From positions 806,001 through 870,000 of the forward strand of contig NZ_CP107785.1 in NCBI RefSeq assembly GCF_036345915.1: a DNA stretch of 64,000 bases, in the 5' to 3' direction. The translations under genes were made by a program, and so were the position numbers. The stretch's first letter is position 1, and each line of letters starts with the position of its first letter. Source of the DNA: Nocardia sp. NBC_00565 (lineage in GTDB: Bacteria > Actinomycetota > Actinomycetes > Mycobacteriales > Mycobacteriaceae). The notes beneath the pieces are model-generated. The model was not told where the DNA came from. It ran no database searches and saw only the letters and a list, made by a program, of their open reading frames with translations. Of the stretch, positions 38,010 to 48,529 are shown in pieces.

Positions 38010-39647
38010 TCAGTGCACGACCGCCTTCTCCGCGCCGACGCCGGTGAGCGAACGCACCTCCATCTCGGCCTGCTTGGCCGGATTCTCGGGCTTGCCGCCG
38101 CCGACGAATGTGCCGACCACGCCGAGCACGAAAGCCAGTGGGATGGAGACGATGCCGGGATTCGACAGCGGGAACCAGTCGAAATCCGAGCCGGGAATCA
38201 TCGAGGTCTTCGTCCCGGATACCGCGGGGGAGAACACGATCAGCACGATCGTCGAGATCAGTCCGCCGTACATGCTGAACAGCGCGCCGGTGGTGTTGAA
38301 CCGCTTCCAGAACAGCGAGTACAGAATGGTCGGCAGATTCGCCGCCGCGGCGACGGCGAAGGCCAGCGCCACCAGGAACGCGATGTTCTGTCCATTGGCC
38401 AGGATGCCCAGGCCGATGGCCAGCGCGCCGATCACCACCGCGGTGATCCGAGAGACTCTGACCTGCTTGTTCTCGTCGACCTTGCCCTTCTTGAGCACGC
38501 TGGCGTAGATATCGTGCGCGAACGATGCCGAGGCGGTGATGGTCAGGCCCGCCACGACCGCCAGGATGGTGGCGAACGCGACCGCGGAGATGATGCCGAG
38601 CAGGATCACCCCGCCGAGTTCGAAGGCCAGCAGCGGGGCCGCCGAATTCTGCCCGCCTGCCGAGGCGAGGATGCGGTCGGGCCCGACGATGGCGGCGGCG
38701 CCGTAGCCGAGCACCAGGGTGAACAGATAGAACGCGCCGATCAGGCCGATCGCCCAAACCACCGAGCGCCGAGCCTCTTTCGCGGTCGGAACGGTGTAGA
38801 AGCGCATCAGCACATGCGGCAGACCCGCGGTGCCGAGCACCAGCGCCAGGCCGAGCGAGACGAAGTTCAGTTTGGAGGTCGCGTTGCCGCCGTACTGCGC
38901 ACCGGGTGCGAGCACGTCACGGGCGGCCACGCCCTTGGTCTTCGAGCCGGAGACCGCGTCCTGAGCGGAGCTGAGGATATCGGAGAAGTTGAAGCCGAAC
39001 TTGGCGAAGACCATGACGGTCATCAGCGCCGCGCCGGTGATCAGCAGGACGGCCTTGATGATCTGCACCCATGTGGTGCCCTTCATGCCGCCGACCAGCA
39101 CGTACACGATCATCAGTACACCGACGACCGCGATGACGATGCTCTGTCCGGTCTTATCGGATATATCGAGCAGCAGCGCGACCAGGCCGCCCGCGCCCGC
39201 CATCTGCGCCAGCAGATAGAACAGCGAGACCGCGAGGGTGGTCAGCGCCGCGGCGGTGCGGACCGGGCCTTCCTGCAACCGGAAGCTCAGCACGTCCGCC
39301 ATGGTGAATTTGCCGGTGTTCCTGAGCATTTCGGCGACCAGCAGCAGGGCGACCAGCCAGGCGACCAGGAATCCGATGGAGTACAGGAACCCGTCGTAGC
39401 CGTACACCGCGATGGCGCCGGCGATGCCGAGAAAGCTTGCGGCGGAGAGGTAGTCGCCCGCGATGGCGATGCCGTTCTGCGGTCCGGAGAAACCGCGTCC
39501 GCCGGTGAAATAGTCGGCGGCGGTGCGATTATTGCGGCTGGCGCGGATCACCACGACCATTGTGATCGCCACGAAGACACCGAAGATGGCGATATTCGCG
39601 GCGGGATTGCCGACTGCCCCGGCGTCGGCAAGGTACTGCTGATTCAC
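38010..39647 (-). CDS. actP: Sodium/acetate symporter, ActP type
   Basis: A 545-residue sodium:solute symporter with about 13 helices. The SSS phrases DYFTGGRGFSGPQNGIAIAGDYLSAASF near 40 (read as shorter blocks), YDGFLYSIGFL and GLPHVLMRFYTV near 283 match the acetate-permease group. Its start overlaps the DUF485 gene by ATGA, the pairing typical of actP with yjcH. With acs downstream, acetate or another short carboxylate is the likely substrate. Confidence 0.92.
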   Translation of the reverse strand: MNQQYLADAGAVGNPAANIAIFGVFVAITMVVVIRASRNNRTAADYFTGGRGFSGPQNGIAIAGDYLSAASFLGIAGAIAVYGYDGFLYSIGFLVAWLVALLLVAEMLRNTGKFTMADVLSFRLQEGPVRTAAALTTLAVSLFYLLAQMAGAGGLVALLLDISDKTGQSIVIAVVGVLMIVYVLVGGMKGTTWVQIIKAVLLITGAALMTVMVFAKFGFNFSDILSSAQDAVSGSKTKGVAARDVLAPGAQYGGNATSKLNFVSLGLALVLGTAGLPHVLMRFYTVPTAKEARRSVVWAIGLIGAFYLFTLVLGYGAAAIVGPDRILASAGGQNSAAPLLAFELGGVILLGIISAVAFATILAVVAGLTITASASFAHDIYASVLKKGKVDENKQVRVSRITAVVIGALAIGLGILANGQNIAFLVALAFAVAAAANLPTILYSLFWKRFNTTGALFSMYGGLISTIVLIVFSPAVSGTKTSMIPGSDFDWFPLSNPGIVSIPLAFVLGVVGTFVGGGKPENPAKQAEMEVRSLTGVGAEKAVVH

Positions 39648-40000
39648 GCCTGGCCTCCCTCGAGCTGGTTACGGATCGACGCGGCGCGCGGATCCAGTTC
39701 CTTGTTCGCGAACCGGACGTAGAGCGCGGTGATACCGAACGTGGAGACGAATTGCGCAAGACCGAGCAGCAATCCGAGGTTGATGGTGCCGATCACCTCG
39801 GTCGCCATGAAGTCGTGCGCGTAGGCGCCGAGCAGCACGTAGCTCAGGTACCAGACCAGGAACAGCGCGGTCATCGGAAAGACGAAGCGGCGCAAGCGGC
39901 TTCGCAATTCCTGGAATTCGGGACTCGATTGCATTGCGGCGAATTCCTCGGCGCTCGGCGTACGTCGCGGGGCGACGTCATCGATGTCGATACTGGTCAT
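39644..40000 (-). CDS. DUF485 membrane protein (YjcH-like)
   Basis: A 118-residue protein with a cytoplasmic N-terminal part (SSPEFQELRSRLRRFVFP) and two helices (about 40-62 and 72-95), followed by YVRFANKELDP. This is the DUF485 family found next to actP; its role is thought to be support of the symporter. It is first in the DUF485-actP-acs set. The 169 nt before it separate it from the second symporter gene. Confidence 0.9.
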   Translation of the reverse strand: MTSIDIDDVAPRRTPSAEEFAAMQSSPEFQELRSRLRRFVFPMTALFLVWYLSYVLLGAYAHDFMATEVIGTINLGLLLGLAQFVSTFGITALYVRFANKELDPRAASIRNQLEGGQA

Positions 40001-40169
40001 CAGGGGGTCCTAGCGTGTGACGTGGCTTACTAGGGCAGACGGTAACCGGGCGACCGTGCGTGATTCATGATGTGGCGCAGGTCACTCCGCGAAGGCGTCC
40101 GATTGTGCGGTGAGCGGTCGTCTGGCCGCGATGAACGGCGAGTGGTCGGACCCGCCGAGGATGGGAATG

Positions 40170-41927
40170 TCAGCGGTGCAGGCCGAGGCCGCTCTCGCGA
40201 TCAGCGCCCATGCCGAGCCGTTCCGGGGCGTGCAGCCGGACGAAGATGCGCCCGACTGTGCGGGCGCTCTGACCCCGCGTCAGCTTGCTGACCACGATCA
40301 TCGAAACGAATGCCAGCGGGACGCTGATGGCCGCCGGATAGCCGAGGATCGCGGCGGGCCAACCGCCGCCGACCTCATCGGAGATGCCGCCGGTCACCGA
40401 CACCACGGTGGCCGCGCCCGACGCGAGGCCGCCCGCGATGAGTCCGGTCGCCGCCCCCTTCGCCGTCAATCCGCGCCACCAGATACCCAGCGCCAGTAGC
40501 GGACACAGTGTCGACGCGGCGACCGAGAATGCCAGCCCCACCGTGCGGGACAGATCCAGTGATTGCACGGCGAGCGAAAGACCAAGGGGGACAGCACCGG
40601 CGAACACCGCGGCGATGCGAAAGTCGCGAATCCGGCCGCGCAGCATATCCGTACTGAGCACGCCCGCGATGCTCACCAGCAGGCCGGACGAGGTGGACAG
40701 GAATGCCGCGATCGCGCCAGCGGCGACCAAAGCGGCAAGCAGCTGTCCGGGCAGTCCCGCCAGCACCGAACCCGGCAATAGGACCACCGCCGCATCGGAG
40801 GTCCCGGTGATCAGCAGCTGCGGTACGTACAGCCGCGCGAAAACCCCGAGCAGAATGGGGAAGAGATAGAACAGCCCGACCAGACCGATCACCGCCAGCG
40901 CGGTGGTGCGCGCGGCCCGGCCATCCGGATTCGTGTAGAACCGCACCAGCACGTGCGGCAACCCCATCGTGCCGAGGAAGGTGGCGATGATCAGGGAATA
41001 CACCTGGTAGGTCGGATGCGTGCCGCCGAATCCGCCGCCCGGTGTCAGCCACGCCGAGCCGTCGGTCGGCGCTCCCGCGACCACCGGCACCGTCGAGCCC
41101 GCAGCTAGCACCAGTTGGGTCCCCGCCGCCAGGTCGTGTGTCCCCGGCGTCAGCAGTACGGGTCCGTCCACGGTGGCGTCGTCCAGCGTTCCGTTGATCG
41201 AAACCTGTTGTGGCGCACCGACCCGCACCACCACGTCGGTGCTGACATCGACCGTCGTGCGCTCGGCGACCACCGGGGGAGCGGGCGCGCCGAGTTCGCG
41301 GTTGTCGGCGAGGAAGTGCCCGAGCAGCACCAGAGCCGGAATCGCCACCGCGGTCAACTTGAGCCAGTACTGGAATGCCTGCACCAGGGTGATCGAACGC
41401 ATCCCGCCGCCGGCCACATTCGCGATGATGATCGCGCCGACCGCGACCGCGCCCACCCAGTCCGGCACATCGAGCAGGATGTGCAGCGTCAGCCCGGCCC
41501 CCTGGAACTGCGGGATCAGATACACCGCGCACACCAGCACCACCACGACCGCCGCCAACCTGCGCAGTCGCAGTGAGCCGAGCCGGAATTCGGCGAAGTC
41601 GGGGACGGTGTACGCGCCCGAGCGGCGCAGCGGTGCGGCGACGAACAACAGCAGCCCCAGATATCCGGCCGTGAATCCGACCGGATACCAGAGCGCGTCC
41701 GCCCCGTACTTGGCGATCAGTCCGGCGACGCCGAGAAAGGAAGCGGCCGAGAGATATTCACCGGAGATCGCGGCCGCGTTCCACCGCGGTCCGACGCTGC
41801 GCGAGGCGACCAGGAAGTCAGAGGTGGTGCGCGCCAATCGAACACCGTAAACGCCGATCGCCACGGTGGCGATTGCCGCGAACAGTAGCGCGAGCACTGT
41901 CAGCACCGGTGCGGTTCCGGTATTCAC
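40170..41927 (-). CDS. SSS-family cation/monocarboxylate symporter (MctC-like)
   Basis: A 585-residue symporter with about 13 helices, paralogous to the ActP-type protein here: GEYLSAASFLGVAG near 55 and GLPHVLVRFYTNP near 330 are shared phrases. Between helices, about residues 205-305 form an outside loop rich in Thr, Val and Pro, absent from the 545-residue paralogue. Such loops are recalled in actinobacterial MctC-like carriers of acetate, propionate and pyruvate. It follows the sensor kinase, regulator and a small membrane protein on the same strand, so its induction by an external carboxylate is a reasonable guess. Confidence 0.85.
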   Translation of the reverse strand: MNTGTAPVLTVLALLFAAIATVAIGVYGVRLARTTSDFLVASRSVGPRWNAAAISGEYLSAASFLGVAGLIAKYGADALWYPVGFTAGYLGLLLFVAAPLRRSGAYTVPDFAEFRLGSLRLRRLAAVVVVLVCAVYLIPQFQGAGLTLHILLDVPDWVGAVAVGAIIIANVAGGGMRSITLVQAFQYWLKLTAVAIPALVLLGHFLADNRELGAPAPPVVAERTTVDVSTDVVVRVGAPQQVSINGTLDDATVDGPVLLTPGTHDLAAGTQLVLAAGSTVPVVAGAPTDGSAWLTPGGGFGGTHPTYQVYSLIIATFLGTMGLPHVLVRFYTNPDGRAARTTALAVIGLVGLFYLFPILLGVFARLYVPQLLITGTSDAAVVLLPGSVLAGLPGQLLAALVAAGAIAAFLSTSSGLLVSIAGVLSTDMLRGRIRDFRIAAVFAGAVPLGLSLAVQSLDLSRTVGLAFSVAASTLCPLLALGIWWRGLTAKGAATGLIAGGLASGAATVVSVTGGISDEVGGGWPAAILGYPAAISVPLAFVSMIVVSKLTRGQSARTVGRIFVRLHAPERLGMGADRESGLGLHR

Positions 41928-41987
41928 AGCATCCCTCGGTCCCCATCGGCATGCTGCACCCGATGCTCGTACGGATCGCGGCGCATC

Positions 41988-42356
41988 TCAATCCTCGGCC
42001 AGGTCGAGGAAGTCCTGCTCGTTGCGTTCGGCCAGTCGAATATAGAGCCGCCCGACCGCGTACAGCGCCGGATACACCGCGATACCGAGTACCAGCCACG
42101 GCAGGCGGATACCGAACAGCACGAACGATCCCACCGAGCCGAGCCGGAAAAGCACAGGCAGCGAACACAATACGAGGACCATCACCAAGCCGACCCGCAG
42201 CGCGAGCCCGAGCTGGGCCCGAATCAGCCCGCCGATCAGCGCTTCGCCGATCTCGGTCTGCTCGACCACCTCGACCCGGGTCCGCACCCGTCGGGCACCG
42301 CGCCGCTCGGCCAGCACCACGCGCTGCCGGGCCGGACGCTGCTGCGGACCAGTCAC
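41988..42356 (-). CDS. Small membrane protein, DUF485-like
   Basis: A 122-residue protein with a basic N-terminal half (RQRVVLAERRGARRVRTRV) and two helices (about 50-71 and 78-100), ending YIRLAERNEQDFLDLAED. The topology and the YxRxA after the second helix parallel the DUF485 protein at 39644-40000. It precedes the MctC-like symporter exactly as DUF485 precedes actP, so a helper role is likely. It starts 73 nt after the LytTR gene. Confidence 0.75.
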   Translation of the reverse strand: MTGPQQRPARQRVVLAERRGARRVRTRVEVVEQTEIGEALIGGLIRAQLGLALRVGLVMVLVLCSLPVLFRLGSVGSFVLFGIRLPWLVLGIAVYPALYAVGRLYIRLAERNEQDFLDLAED

Positions 42357-42429
42357 AGCTCCGCCTCGCTGCCGCTCGGCTCCGCTGCGACCGATGGTGC
42401 TGTGTCGACGGTGCCCTCGCTACGCTCGG

Positions 42430-43227
42430 TCACTGGCCCGTCCACTGCTGTCGCGGCCCGTGCACCAGCCGCTGTTTCAACTCACGCACCTGTCTGCGGC
42501 TGACCGGCAACTCCACCGCCGCCGCCGTGCCGTCGGCGCGCAGCCGAACCACTGTCCCGGTGCCGACCGCGCGCAGCCCGGTCACCAGCCGCAGCGCCAC
42601 CAGATACGACCGGTGCACCCGGAGAAATCCCGCGTTCTCCCACCGGGATTCCAACGCGGACAGCGGAATCCGCACCAGATGCGAGCCCGAGTTGGTATGC
42701 AGCCTGGCGTAATCGCCATCCGCCTCCACCCAGCTCACACTCGACCGGTGCACCAACGTCGTGACCCCGCCCAACTCCACCGGGATGACCTCACTGGGAT
42801 CGGCCTGCGGTTGCGTGACGGCTGGTGCCGGGGCACTGTGCGCCCCGGCGATCCGCCGTACCGCCTCGGCGAGCCGCGCCTCCCGCAGCGGCTTCAGCAG
42901 GTAATCCACCGCCCCCAGATCGAACGCCGCGATGGCCCGATCGTCGTGCGCCGTTACGAACACCACCGCGGGTGGATTGGCGAACTCGGACAGGATTCCC
43001 GCCAACTCCATCCCGTCCAACCCGGGCATATTGATATCGAGGAACACCGCATCGATCGGATGGGCGCGCATCAGCCGCAGCGCACTGGTCGCATCACTCG
43101 CGCTGTGGATCTGCCCGACTCCCGGTTGCGCGCGCAGCAAATAGACCAGCTCATCCAGAGCGGGCTTCTCGTCGTCCACGGCGAGCACGCGCAGTGCGGC
43201 GGCGGACTGGTCGGTGGTCCGGGTCAC
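42430..43227 (-). CDS. LytTR-family response regulator
   Basis: A 265-residue two-component regulator. The receiver domain (about 12-128) has acidic pair DDE at 18-20, phosphoacceptor D64 in FLDINMPG and the late lysine in LLKPLRE. A Pro/Ala linker leads to a LytTR DNA-binding domain (about 160-260: SSVSWVEADGDYARLHT, RVHRSYLVAL). It is paired with the LytS-type kinase 80 nt upstream. LytTR regulators usually bind direct repeats near a promoter they control; the obvious local targets are the two symporter sets. Confidence 0.92.
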   Translation of the reverse strand: MTRTTDQSAAALRVLAVDDEKPALDELVYLLRAQPGVGQIHSASDATSALRLMRAHPIDAVFLDINMPGLDGMELAGILSEFANPPAVVFVTAHDDRAIAAFDLGAVDYLLKPLREARLAEAVRRIAGAHSAPAPAVTQPQADPSEVIPVELGGVTTLVHRSSVSWVEADGDYARLHTNSGSHLVRIPLSALESRWENAGFLRVHRSYLVALRLVTGLRAVGTGTVVRLRADGTAAAVELPVSRRQVRELKQRLVHGPRQQWTGQ

Positions 43228-43307
43228 AGTCGCTCCATCGTAAGCGCCGGGCTGACGGCATCGGATCAGATGTCCAGGTCGGGGCGAAAACGGTCAACGC
43301 CGGGCCC

Positions 43308-44501
43308 TCACGCCTGGATGCCCGCGCGGAACTTGGGGACGCGCAGGCTGACCTTGGTGCCCGCGCCCGGGGCGGTTTCCACGATCAGCCCGTAGTCGTT
43401 GCCGAAGGCGGCGCGCAGCCGATCATCGACATTGGCCAGGCCGATATGCGCGGATTCGCCGGACCCCGCCGACCCGGTTCCGGGTTCGATGGCATCGAGC
43501 GCCCCGGAGCGCAACAGGTCGGGATCCATCCCGATGCCGTCGTCCTCGACGCTGATCACACAATCGGTGCCCGCGTCGGCCGCGACGATGCTCACCGTCC
43601 CGCCGCCCCCGGCCAGACCGTGGCGAACCGCGTTCTCCACCAACGGTTGCAGCGCCAGGAACGGCACCACGACCCCCAGCACCTCGGGCGCGATCTGCAG
43701 CCGAACCTCCAGTGCGTCACCGAATCGGGCGCGCTCCAATGCGAGATATCGCTCGATATTGCGCAATTCGTCCGCGAGCACCGTGAATTCGCCGGCCGCC
43801 CGAAAGGAGTAGCGGGTGAAGTCGGCGAACTCCAGGATCAGCTCGCGGGCCCGATTCGGGTCGGTGCGCACGAACGACGCGACCGTATTCAGCGCGTTGT
43901 AGATGAAATGTGGGCTGATCTGGGCCCGCAACGCGCGCACCTCGGCCCGATCGAGCCGGGCCCGCGAGGCGTCCAACTCCGCCAATTCCAGCTGCCCGCA
44001 GGCATATCTGGCCACCTCCGCGACCGCGCCGAGCCGCCCCGGCTCCGGTTTTCCGGTCGTCACCACCCCCAAAGCCCCTGCCACCCCGGCATTTTCGATG
44101 AGCAGCGGCTGCGCGATCAGCGTGCGACCCGCGTGCTCGCCCCGACCGGGCCCCGATACGAGCACCGGGCGTTCGGTCGCCACGGCGCGCCGTGCGGCGT
44201 CCGCGAACGGCTCCGCCAGATCCGAATGCGGCCCGTCCCAAGCCAGCAGCGTGCCCTCCGAATCCGCCACCCCCAATGCCTCCCCTCCGGTGAGCACCCG
44301 CAGATGCGGCGCGGACTCCTGTGCGGAGCGATCGTTGAGCCCTTGCCGCAGCGGCCGCGCCGCCAGCGACGCGGTGTGCAGCGCGGAATACACCGCCCGC
44401 TCGGCCGGCGTGGTCACCACCCGCCGCGTCCGCGACCACACCAGGAGCGCACCCACGATCAGCACCGCCGCGGCGACAACGGCGACAACGGCGGTCGTCA
44501 C
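43308..44501 (-). CDS. LytS-type sensor histidine kinase with GAF-like domain
   Basis: A 397-residue kinase. One N-terminal helix (about 3-23) anchors it; there is no multi-helix 5TM sensor. Residues about 60-165 look like a GAF-type sensing domain. The phosphoacceptor H198 lies in ISPHFIYNALN, the mark of the LytS/His_kinase group. The ATPase domain (about 285-390) has ENAVRHG, VEDDGIGMD and GIGLANVDDRL-type pieces. It starts at GTG 44501 and heads a run with the LytTR regulator and the carboxylate symporters. Confidence 0.92.
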   Translation of the reverse strand: MTTAVVAVVAAAVLIVGALLVWSRTRRVVTTPAERAVYSALHTASLAARPLRQGLNDRSAQESAPHLRVLTGGEALGVADSEGTLLAWDGPHSDLAEPFADAARRAVATERPVLVSGPGRGEHAGRTLIAQPLLIENAGVAGALGVVTTGKPEPGRLGAVAEVARYACGQLELAELDASRARLDRAEVRALRAQISPHFIYNALNTVASFVRTDPNRARELILEFADFTRYSFRAAGEFTVLADELRNIERYLALERARFGDALEVRLQIAPEVLGVVVPFLALQPLVENAVRHGLAGGGGTVSIVAADAGTDCVISVEDDGIGMDPDLLRSGALDAIEPGTGSAGSGESAHIGLANVDDRLRAAFGNDYGLIVETAPGAGTKVSLRVPKFRAGIQA

Positions 44502-44968
44502 CGCACACCCACCGAGCAGTTCCGCCGCATCATCGCCCGATTATCGCCATGCCACCCCACATCCCGCCGGAACGCCGCAGAATCAGCCGCCCAGGCCGCG
44601 CCAGTGGCTGCCGCAGCCTGTAGCCGCGCGTCGTGTGGCATGACGTGTGGTCGATGTGAAGGTCGCCGCGCTCGACAACGATTGGTCCGGGCTGAAATTC
44701 GTCTGGCGGAAGAAACCGTAGTCGCGCCATCGCGTAGTGTCGATCTCTCCGCGCCCCGAGCTTCATTCGCGGAAATCGGACAGCTCTCCGCCCGTTTCGC
44801 ACGACAACTCCGGCGGCCCAGATGACGCGCCGGTGATCTTCACCACCGACACGCCGGGCCCTCCTGGGACGTCCCGTCGCGGCGCGCGAGCCTCCCGAAA
44901 TTTGTCAGACCACCGTGCCTAGAATCGCTAGGCCAACCCCCGTCGAGACCTTGGGAGGAAGGACCGTC
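44502..44968 (+). promoter_or_regulatory. Divergent intergenic region, kinase / dnaE1
   Basis: 467 nt between two divergent genes. No convincing gene is seen: a 90-codon frame on the minus strand (44530-44802) has no domain or hydrophobic pattern. A possible -10 for dnaE1, TAGAAT, lies at 44920-44925; TTGTCA at 44902-44907 is only 12 nt upstream of it, so a canonical pair is not formed. A GGAGGAAGGA ribosome site is at 44954-44963. Confidence 0.4.
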
Positions 44969-47900
44969 TTGGCCGCCTCGTCCGGATCGTTCGTTCACCT
45001 GCACAACCACACCGAGTACTCCATGCTCGACGGTGCGGCCAAAATCTCTCCGCTCTTCGCCGAGGCAAACCGGTTGGGCATGAGCGCGGTCGGGATGACC
45101 GACCACGGCAATATGTACGGGGCGTCGGAGTTCTACAACTCCGCCAAGAAGGCGGATATCAAGCCGATCATCGGCATCGAGGCCTACATCGCACCGGCCT
45201 CCCGATTCGACACCAAGCGCGTGCAGTGGGGTGATCCCAGCCAGAAGGGCGACGACGTCTCCGGTTCGGGTGCCTACACCCATATGACGATGGTCGCCGA
45301 GAACGCGACCGGTCTGCACAATCTGTTCAAGCTGTCCAGCCTGGCCTCCCTCGAGGGGCAGCTCGGCAAGTGGGCGCGCATGGACGAGGAGATCATCGCC
45401 GAACACGCCGCGGGCATCATCGCCACCACCGGCTGCCCGTCGGGCGAGGTACAGACTCGCCTGCGCCTCGGACATGATCGCGAGGCACTGGAGGCCGCCG
45501 CCAAGTGGCAGGAGATCTTCGGCCCGGACAACTTCTTCCTGGAGATCATGGACCACGGGCTGTCCATCGAGCGCCGGGTCCGCGAAGGCCTGCTGGAGGT
45601 CGGGCGCAAGCTCGGCATCCGGCCGCTGGCCACCAACGACTGCCACTACGTCACCAAGGACGCCTCGACCAATCACGAAGCGCTGCTGTGCATTCAGACC
45701 GGCAAGACGCTCTCGGACCCGACCAGGTTCAAATTCGACGGTGACGGCTACTACCTGAAGTCCGCCGAGGAGATGCGGGCGATCTGGGACGCCGAGGTGC
45801 CCGGCGCCTGCGATTCGACCCTGCTGATCGCCGAGCGCGTGCAGTCCTATGACGAGGTGTGGCAGCACCGCGACCGGATGCCGATCTTCCCGGTGCCCGA
45901 TGGCTACGACCAGGCCAGCTGGCTGCGCCGGGAGGTCGAACTCGGACTCCAGCGGCGTTTTCCCAACGGTGCGCCCCCCGACTATGTCCAGCGCGCCGAA
46001 TACGAGATCGGCGTCATCTTGGAGATGGGTTTCCCGGCCTACTTCCTCGTGGTCGGCGACCTCATCAACCATGCGCGCGATGTTGGTATCCGGGTCGGCC
46101 CCGGTCGTGGTTCGGCGGCCGGTTCGCTGGTCGCCTACGCACTCGGCATCACCAATATCGACCCGATCCCGCACGGTCTGCTCTTCGAGCGCTTCCTGAA
46201 CCCGGAGCGCGTGTCGATGCCCGATATCGATATCGACTTCGACGATCGTCGGCGCGGTGAAATGGTGCGCTACGCCAGCGAGAAGTGGGGCACCGACCGC
46301 GTCGCCCAGGTCATCACCTTCGGCACCATCAAGACCAAGGCCGCGATCAAGGACTCCGCGCGCGTCCTGTTCGGCCAGCCCGGTTTCGCCATCGCCGACC
46401 AGATCACCAAGGCGCTGCCGCCGCCGATCATGGCCAAGGACATCTCGGTCTCCGGCATCACCGATCCCGAGCACGAGCGCTACAAGGAAGCCGCCGAGGT
46501 CCGCGAACTCATCGGCAACAATCCCGATGTCGCGAAGATCTACGAGACCGCGCGCGGCCTCGAGGGCCTGATCCGCAACGCGGGCGTACACGCCTGCGCG
46601 GTCATCATGTCCTGTGATCCGCTCACCGACGCGATTCCGGTCTGGAAGCGGCCGCAGGACGGCGCGCTCATCACCGGCTGGGATTACCCGTCGTGTGAGG
46701 CCATCGGCCTGCTGAAGATGGACTTCCTCGGTCTGCGCAACCTCACCGTCATCGGTGACGCGCTGGACAACATCCAGGCCAACCGCGGCATCGAGCTGGA
46801 TATGGACACGCTGCCGCTCGATGATGCAGCGACATTCGAATTGCTCTCCCGCGGTGACACTCTCGGCGTATTCCAGCTCGATGGTGGCCCCATGCGCGAT
46901 CTGCTGCGCCGCATGCAGCCGACCGCATTCGAGGATATCGTCGCCGTCGGCGCGCTGTACCGCCCCGGCCCGATGGGCATGAACGCGCACAACGACTACG
47001 CCGACCGCAAGAACGCCCGGCAAGAGGTCAAGCCGATCCACCCGGAGCTCGAGGAGCCGCTCAAGGAGATCCTCGGCGAGACCTACGGTCTGATCGTCTA
47101 CCAAGAGCAGATCATGCACGTCGCGCAGAAGGTGGCCGGGTACTCGCTCGGTCGAGCCGATATTCTGCGCCGCGCGATGGGTAAGAAGAAGGCCGAGGTG
47201 CTGGCCGCGGAGTTCGAGGGCTTCGAGGAGGGTATGCAGGCGAACGGGTATTCCAAGGCCGCGATCAAGGCGCTGTGGGACACCATCCTTCCGTTCGCCG
47301 GGTACGCGTTCAACAAATCGCACGCCGCCGCCTACGGTCTCATCTCCTACTGGACGGCCTACCTCAAGGCGAACTACCCCGCCGAATACCTGGCCGGTCT
47401 GCTGACCTCCGTCGGCGACGACAAGGATAAGGCCGCGGTCTACCTGTCGGATTGCCGCCGCCTCGGCGTGACCGTGCTGCCGCCGGATGTCAACGAATCC
47501 GAGCAGAACTTCGCCTCGGTGGGTAAGGACATTCGCTTCGGCCTCGGCGCGGTGCGCAATGTCGGCACGAACGTGGTGACCTCGATCATCCAGGCGCGCA
47601 AGGAGAAGTCGAAGTTCACCGACTTCTCCGACTATCTGAACAAGATCGACGCGATCGCCTGCACCAAGAAGGTCACCGAATCCCTCATCAAGGCAGGCGC
47701 GTTCGACTCGCTCGAGCATCCGCGCAAGGGTCTGCTGCTGGTGCACTCCGACGCCATCGACGCGGTGATGTCCACCAAGAAGGCCGAGGCGATCGGCCAG
47801 TTCGACCTGTTCGGCGGGCTGGATGCCGACGAATCGGTGGCCTCGGTATTCAACGTAAAGGTGCCCGACGAGGAGTGGGAGTCCAAGCACAAGCTGGCGC

Positions 47901-48517
47901 TGGAACGCGAGATGCTCGGCCTCTACGTCTCCGGGCATCCGCTCAACGGCGTCGAACATGTCCTCGCGGCACAGGTGGATACGCCGATTCCGGCCATTCT
48001 CGAAGGCGATGTCAAGGACGGCGCGCAGGTCACCATCGGCGGCATCCTCGCCTCGGTGAACCGCCGGATCAACAAGAACGGTCTGGCCTGGGCCTCGGCG
48101 CAGCTCGAGGATCTGACCGGTGGTGTCGAGGTGCTGTTCTTCCCGCAGGCCTACTCGGTCTACGGCGCCGATGTGGTCGAGGATGCGGTGGTGCTGGTGA
48201 AGGCGCGCGTCTCGGTGCGCGACGACCGGATCTCGTTGATCGCCAACGATCTCGCCGTCCCCGATCTCTCCTCGATCGGTGTCGCCAAGCCGCTCGCGGT
48301 GATCCTGCCGACGCGCCTGTGCACCCCCGATAAGGTGAGCGAACTCAAGCGCGTGCTGTCCAGGCATCCCGGCACCGCCGACGTCCACCTGCGCCTGGTC
48401 GGCGCCCGCGAGAAGACCACTTTGCTGAAACTCGATGACAGCCTGCGGGTTTCGCCCTCCTCGGCGCTGATGGGTGACCTCAAGGCGCTTCTCGGCCCCG
48501 GCTGTTTGGCGGGGTAG
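44969..48517 (+). CDS. dnaE1: DNA polymerase III alpha subunit DnaE1
   Basis: The replicative polymerase, 1182 residues from TTG 44969, which follows GGAGGAAGGA by 5 nt and gives a length within two residues of the M. tuberculosis enzyme as I recall it. An open frame reaches 44915 but adds unrelated residues. The PHP exonuclease domain (about 8-280) opens with [11 protein letters not shown] and MTDHGN, so the proofreading site looks intact, as in mycobacteria. The palm carries PDIDIDFDD near 416-424. A tandem HhH and an OB domain follow ([18 protein letters not shown] near 1020). A strong hairpin follows the stop. Confidence 0.96.
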   Translation: MAASSGSFVHLHNHTEYSMLDGAAKISPLFAEANRLGMSAVGMTDHGNMYGASEFYNSAKKADIKPIIGIEAYIAPASRFDTKRVQWGDPSQKGDDVSGSGAYTHMTMVAENATGLHNLFKLSSLASLEGQLGKWARMDEEIIAEHAAGIIATTGCPSGEVQTRLRLGHDREALEAAAKWQEIFGPDNFFLEIMDHGLSIERRVREGLLEVGRKLGIRPLATNDCHYVTKDASTNHEALLCIQTGKTLSDPTRFKFDGDGYYLKSAEEMRAIWDAEVPGACDSTLLIAERVQSYDEVWQHRDRMPIFPVPDGYDQASWLRREVELGLQRRFPNGAPPDYVQRAEYEIGVILEMGFPAYFLVVGDLINHARDVGIRVGPGRGSAAGSLVAYALGITNIDPIPHGLLFERFLNPERVSMPDIDIDFDDRRRGEMVRYASEKWGTDRVAQVITFGTIKTKAAIKDSARVLFGQPGFAIADQITKALPPPIMAKDISVSGITDPEHERYKEAAEVRELIGNNPDVAKIYETARGLEGLIRNAGVHACAVIMSCDPLTDAIPVWKRPQDGALITGWDYPSCEAIGLLKMDFLGLRNLTVIGDALDNIQANRGIELDMDTLPLDDAATFELLSRGDTLGVFQLDGGPMRDLLRRMQPTAFEDIVAVGALYRPGPMGMNAHNDYADRKNARQEVKPIHPELEEPLKEILGETYGLIVYQEQIMHVAQKVAGYSLGRADILRRAMGKKKAEVLAAEFEGFEEGMQANGYSKAAIKALWDTILPFAGYAFNKSHAAAYGLISYWTAYLKANYPAEYLAGLLTSVGDDKDKAAVYLSDCRRLGVTVLPPDVNESEQNFASVGKDIRFGLGAVRNVGTNVVTSIIQARKEKSKFTDFSDYLNKIDAIACTKKVTESLIKAGAFDSLEHPRKGLLLVHSDAIDAVMSTKKAEAIGQFDLFGGLDADESVASVFNVKVPDEEWESKHKLALEREMLGLYVSGHPLNGVEHVLAAQVDTPIPAILEGDVKDGAQVTIGGILASVNRRINKNGLAWASAQLEDLTGGVEVLFFPQAYSVYGADVVEDAVVLVKARVSVRDDRISLIANDLAVPDLSSIGVAKPLAVILPTRLCTPDKVSELKRVLSRHPGTADVHLRLVGAREKTTLLKLDDSLRVSPSSALMGDLKALLGPGCLAG

Positions 48518-48529
48518 TTCGTAACGCCA

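Noticed and set aside
38002..39722. Long frames on both strands across actP (596 codons plus, 251 codons minus)
   Set aside because: The actP frame has about 13 helices and family phrases; the others are charged and featureless.
40014..40029. CRP-like half site (TGTGA) before the DUF485 gene
   Set aside because: The second half matches at only 3 of 5 positions and the site lies too close to the start codon.
42360..42395. GCTCCGC-rich stretch between the LytTR and DUF485-like genes as another repeat copy
   Set aside because: It shares short words with the 23-nt repeat but does not align over its length; it is at most a degenerate relative, as is the string near 30690-30715.
44530..44802. A 90-codon minus-strand frame in the kinase/dnaE1 gap
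   Set aside because: No ribosome site, domain or hydrophobic pattern; composition resembles chance GC-rich frames.
44840..48388. An 1182-codon open frame on the minus strand across dnaE1
   Set aside because: It mirrors the dnaE1 codons, has no domain or start signal, and is the usual antisense shadow of a GC-rich gene.
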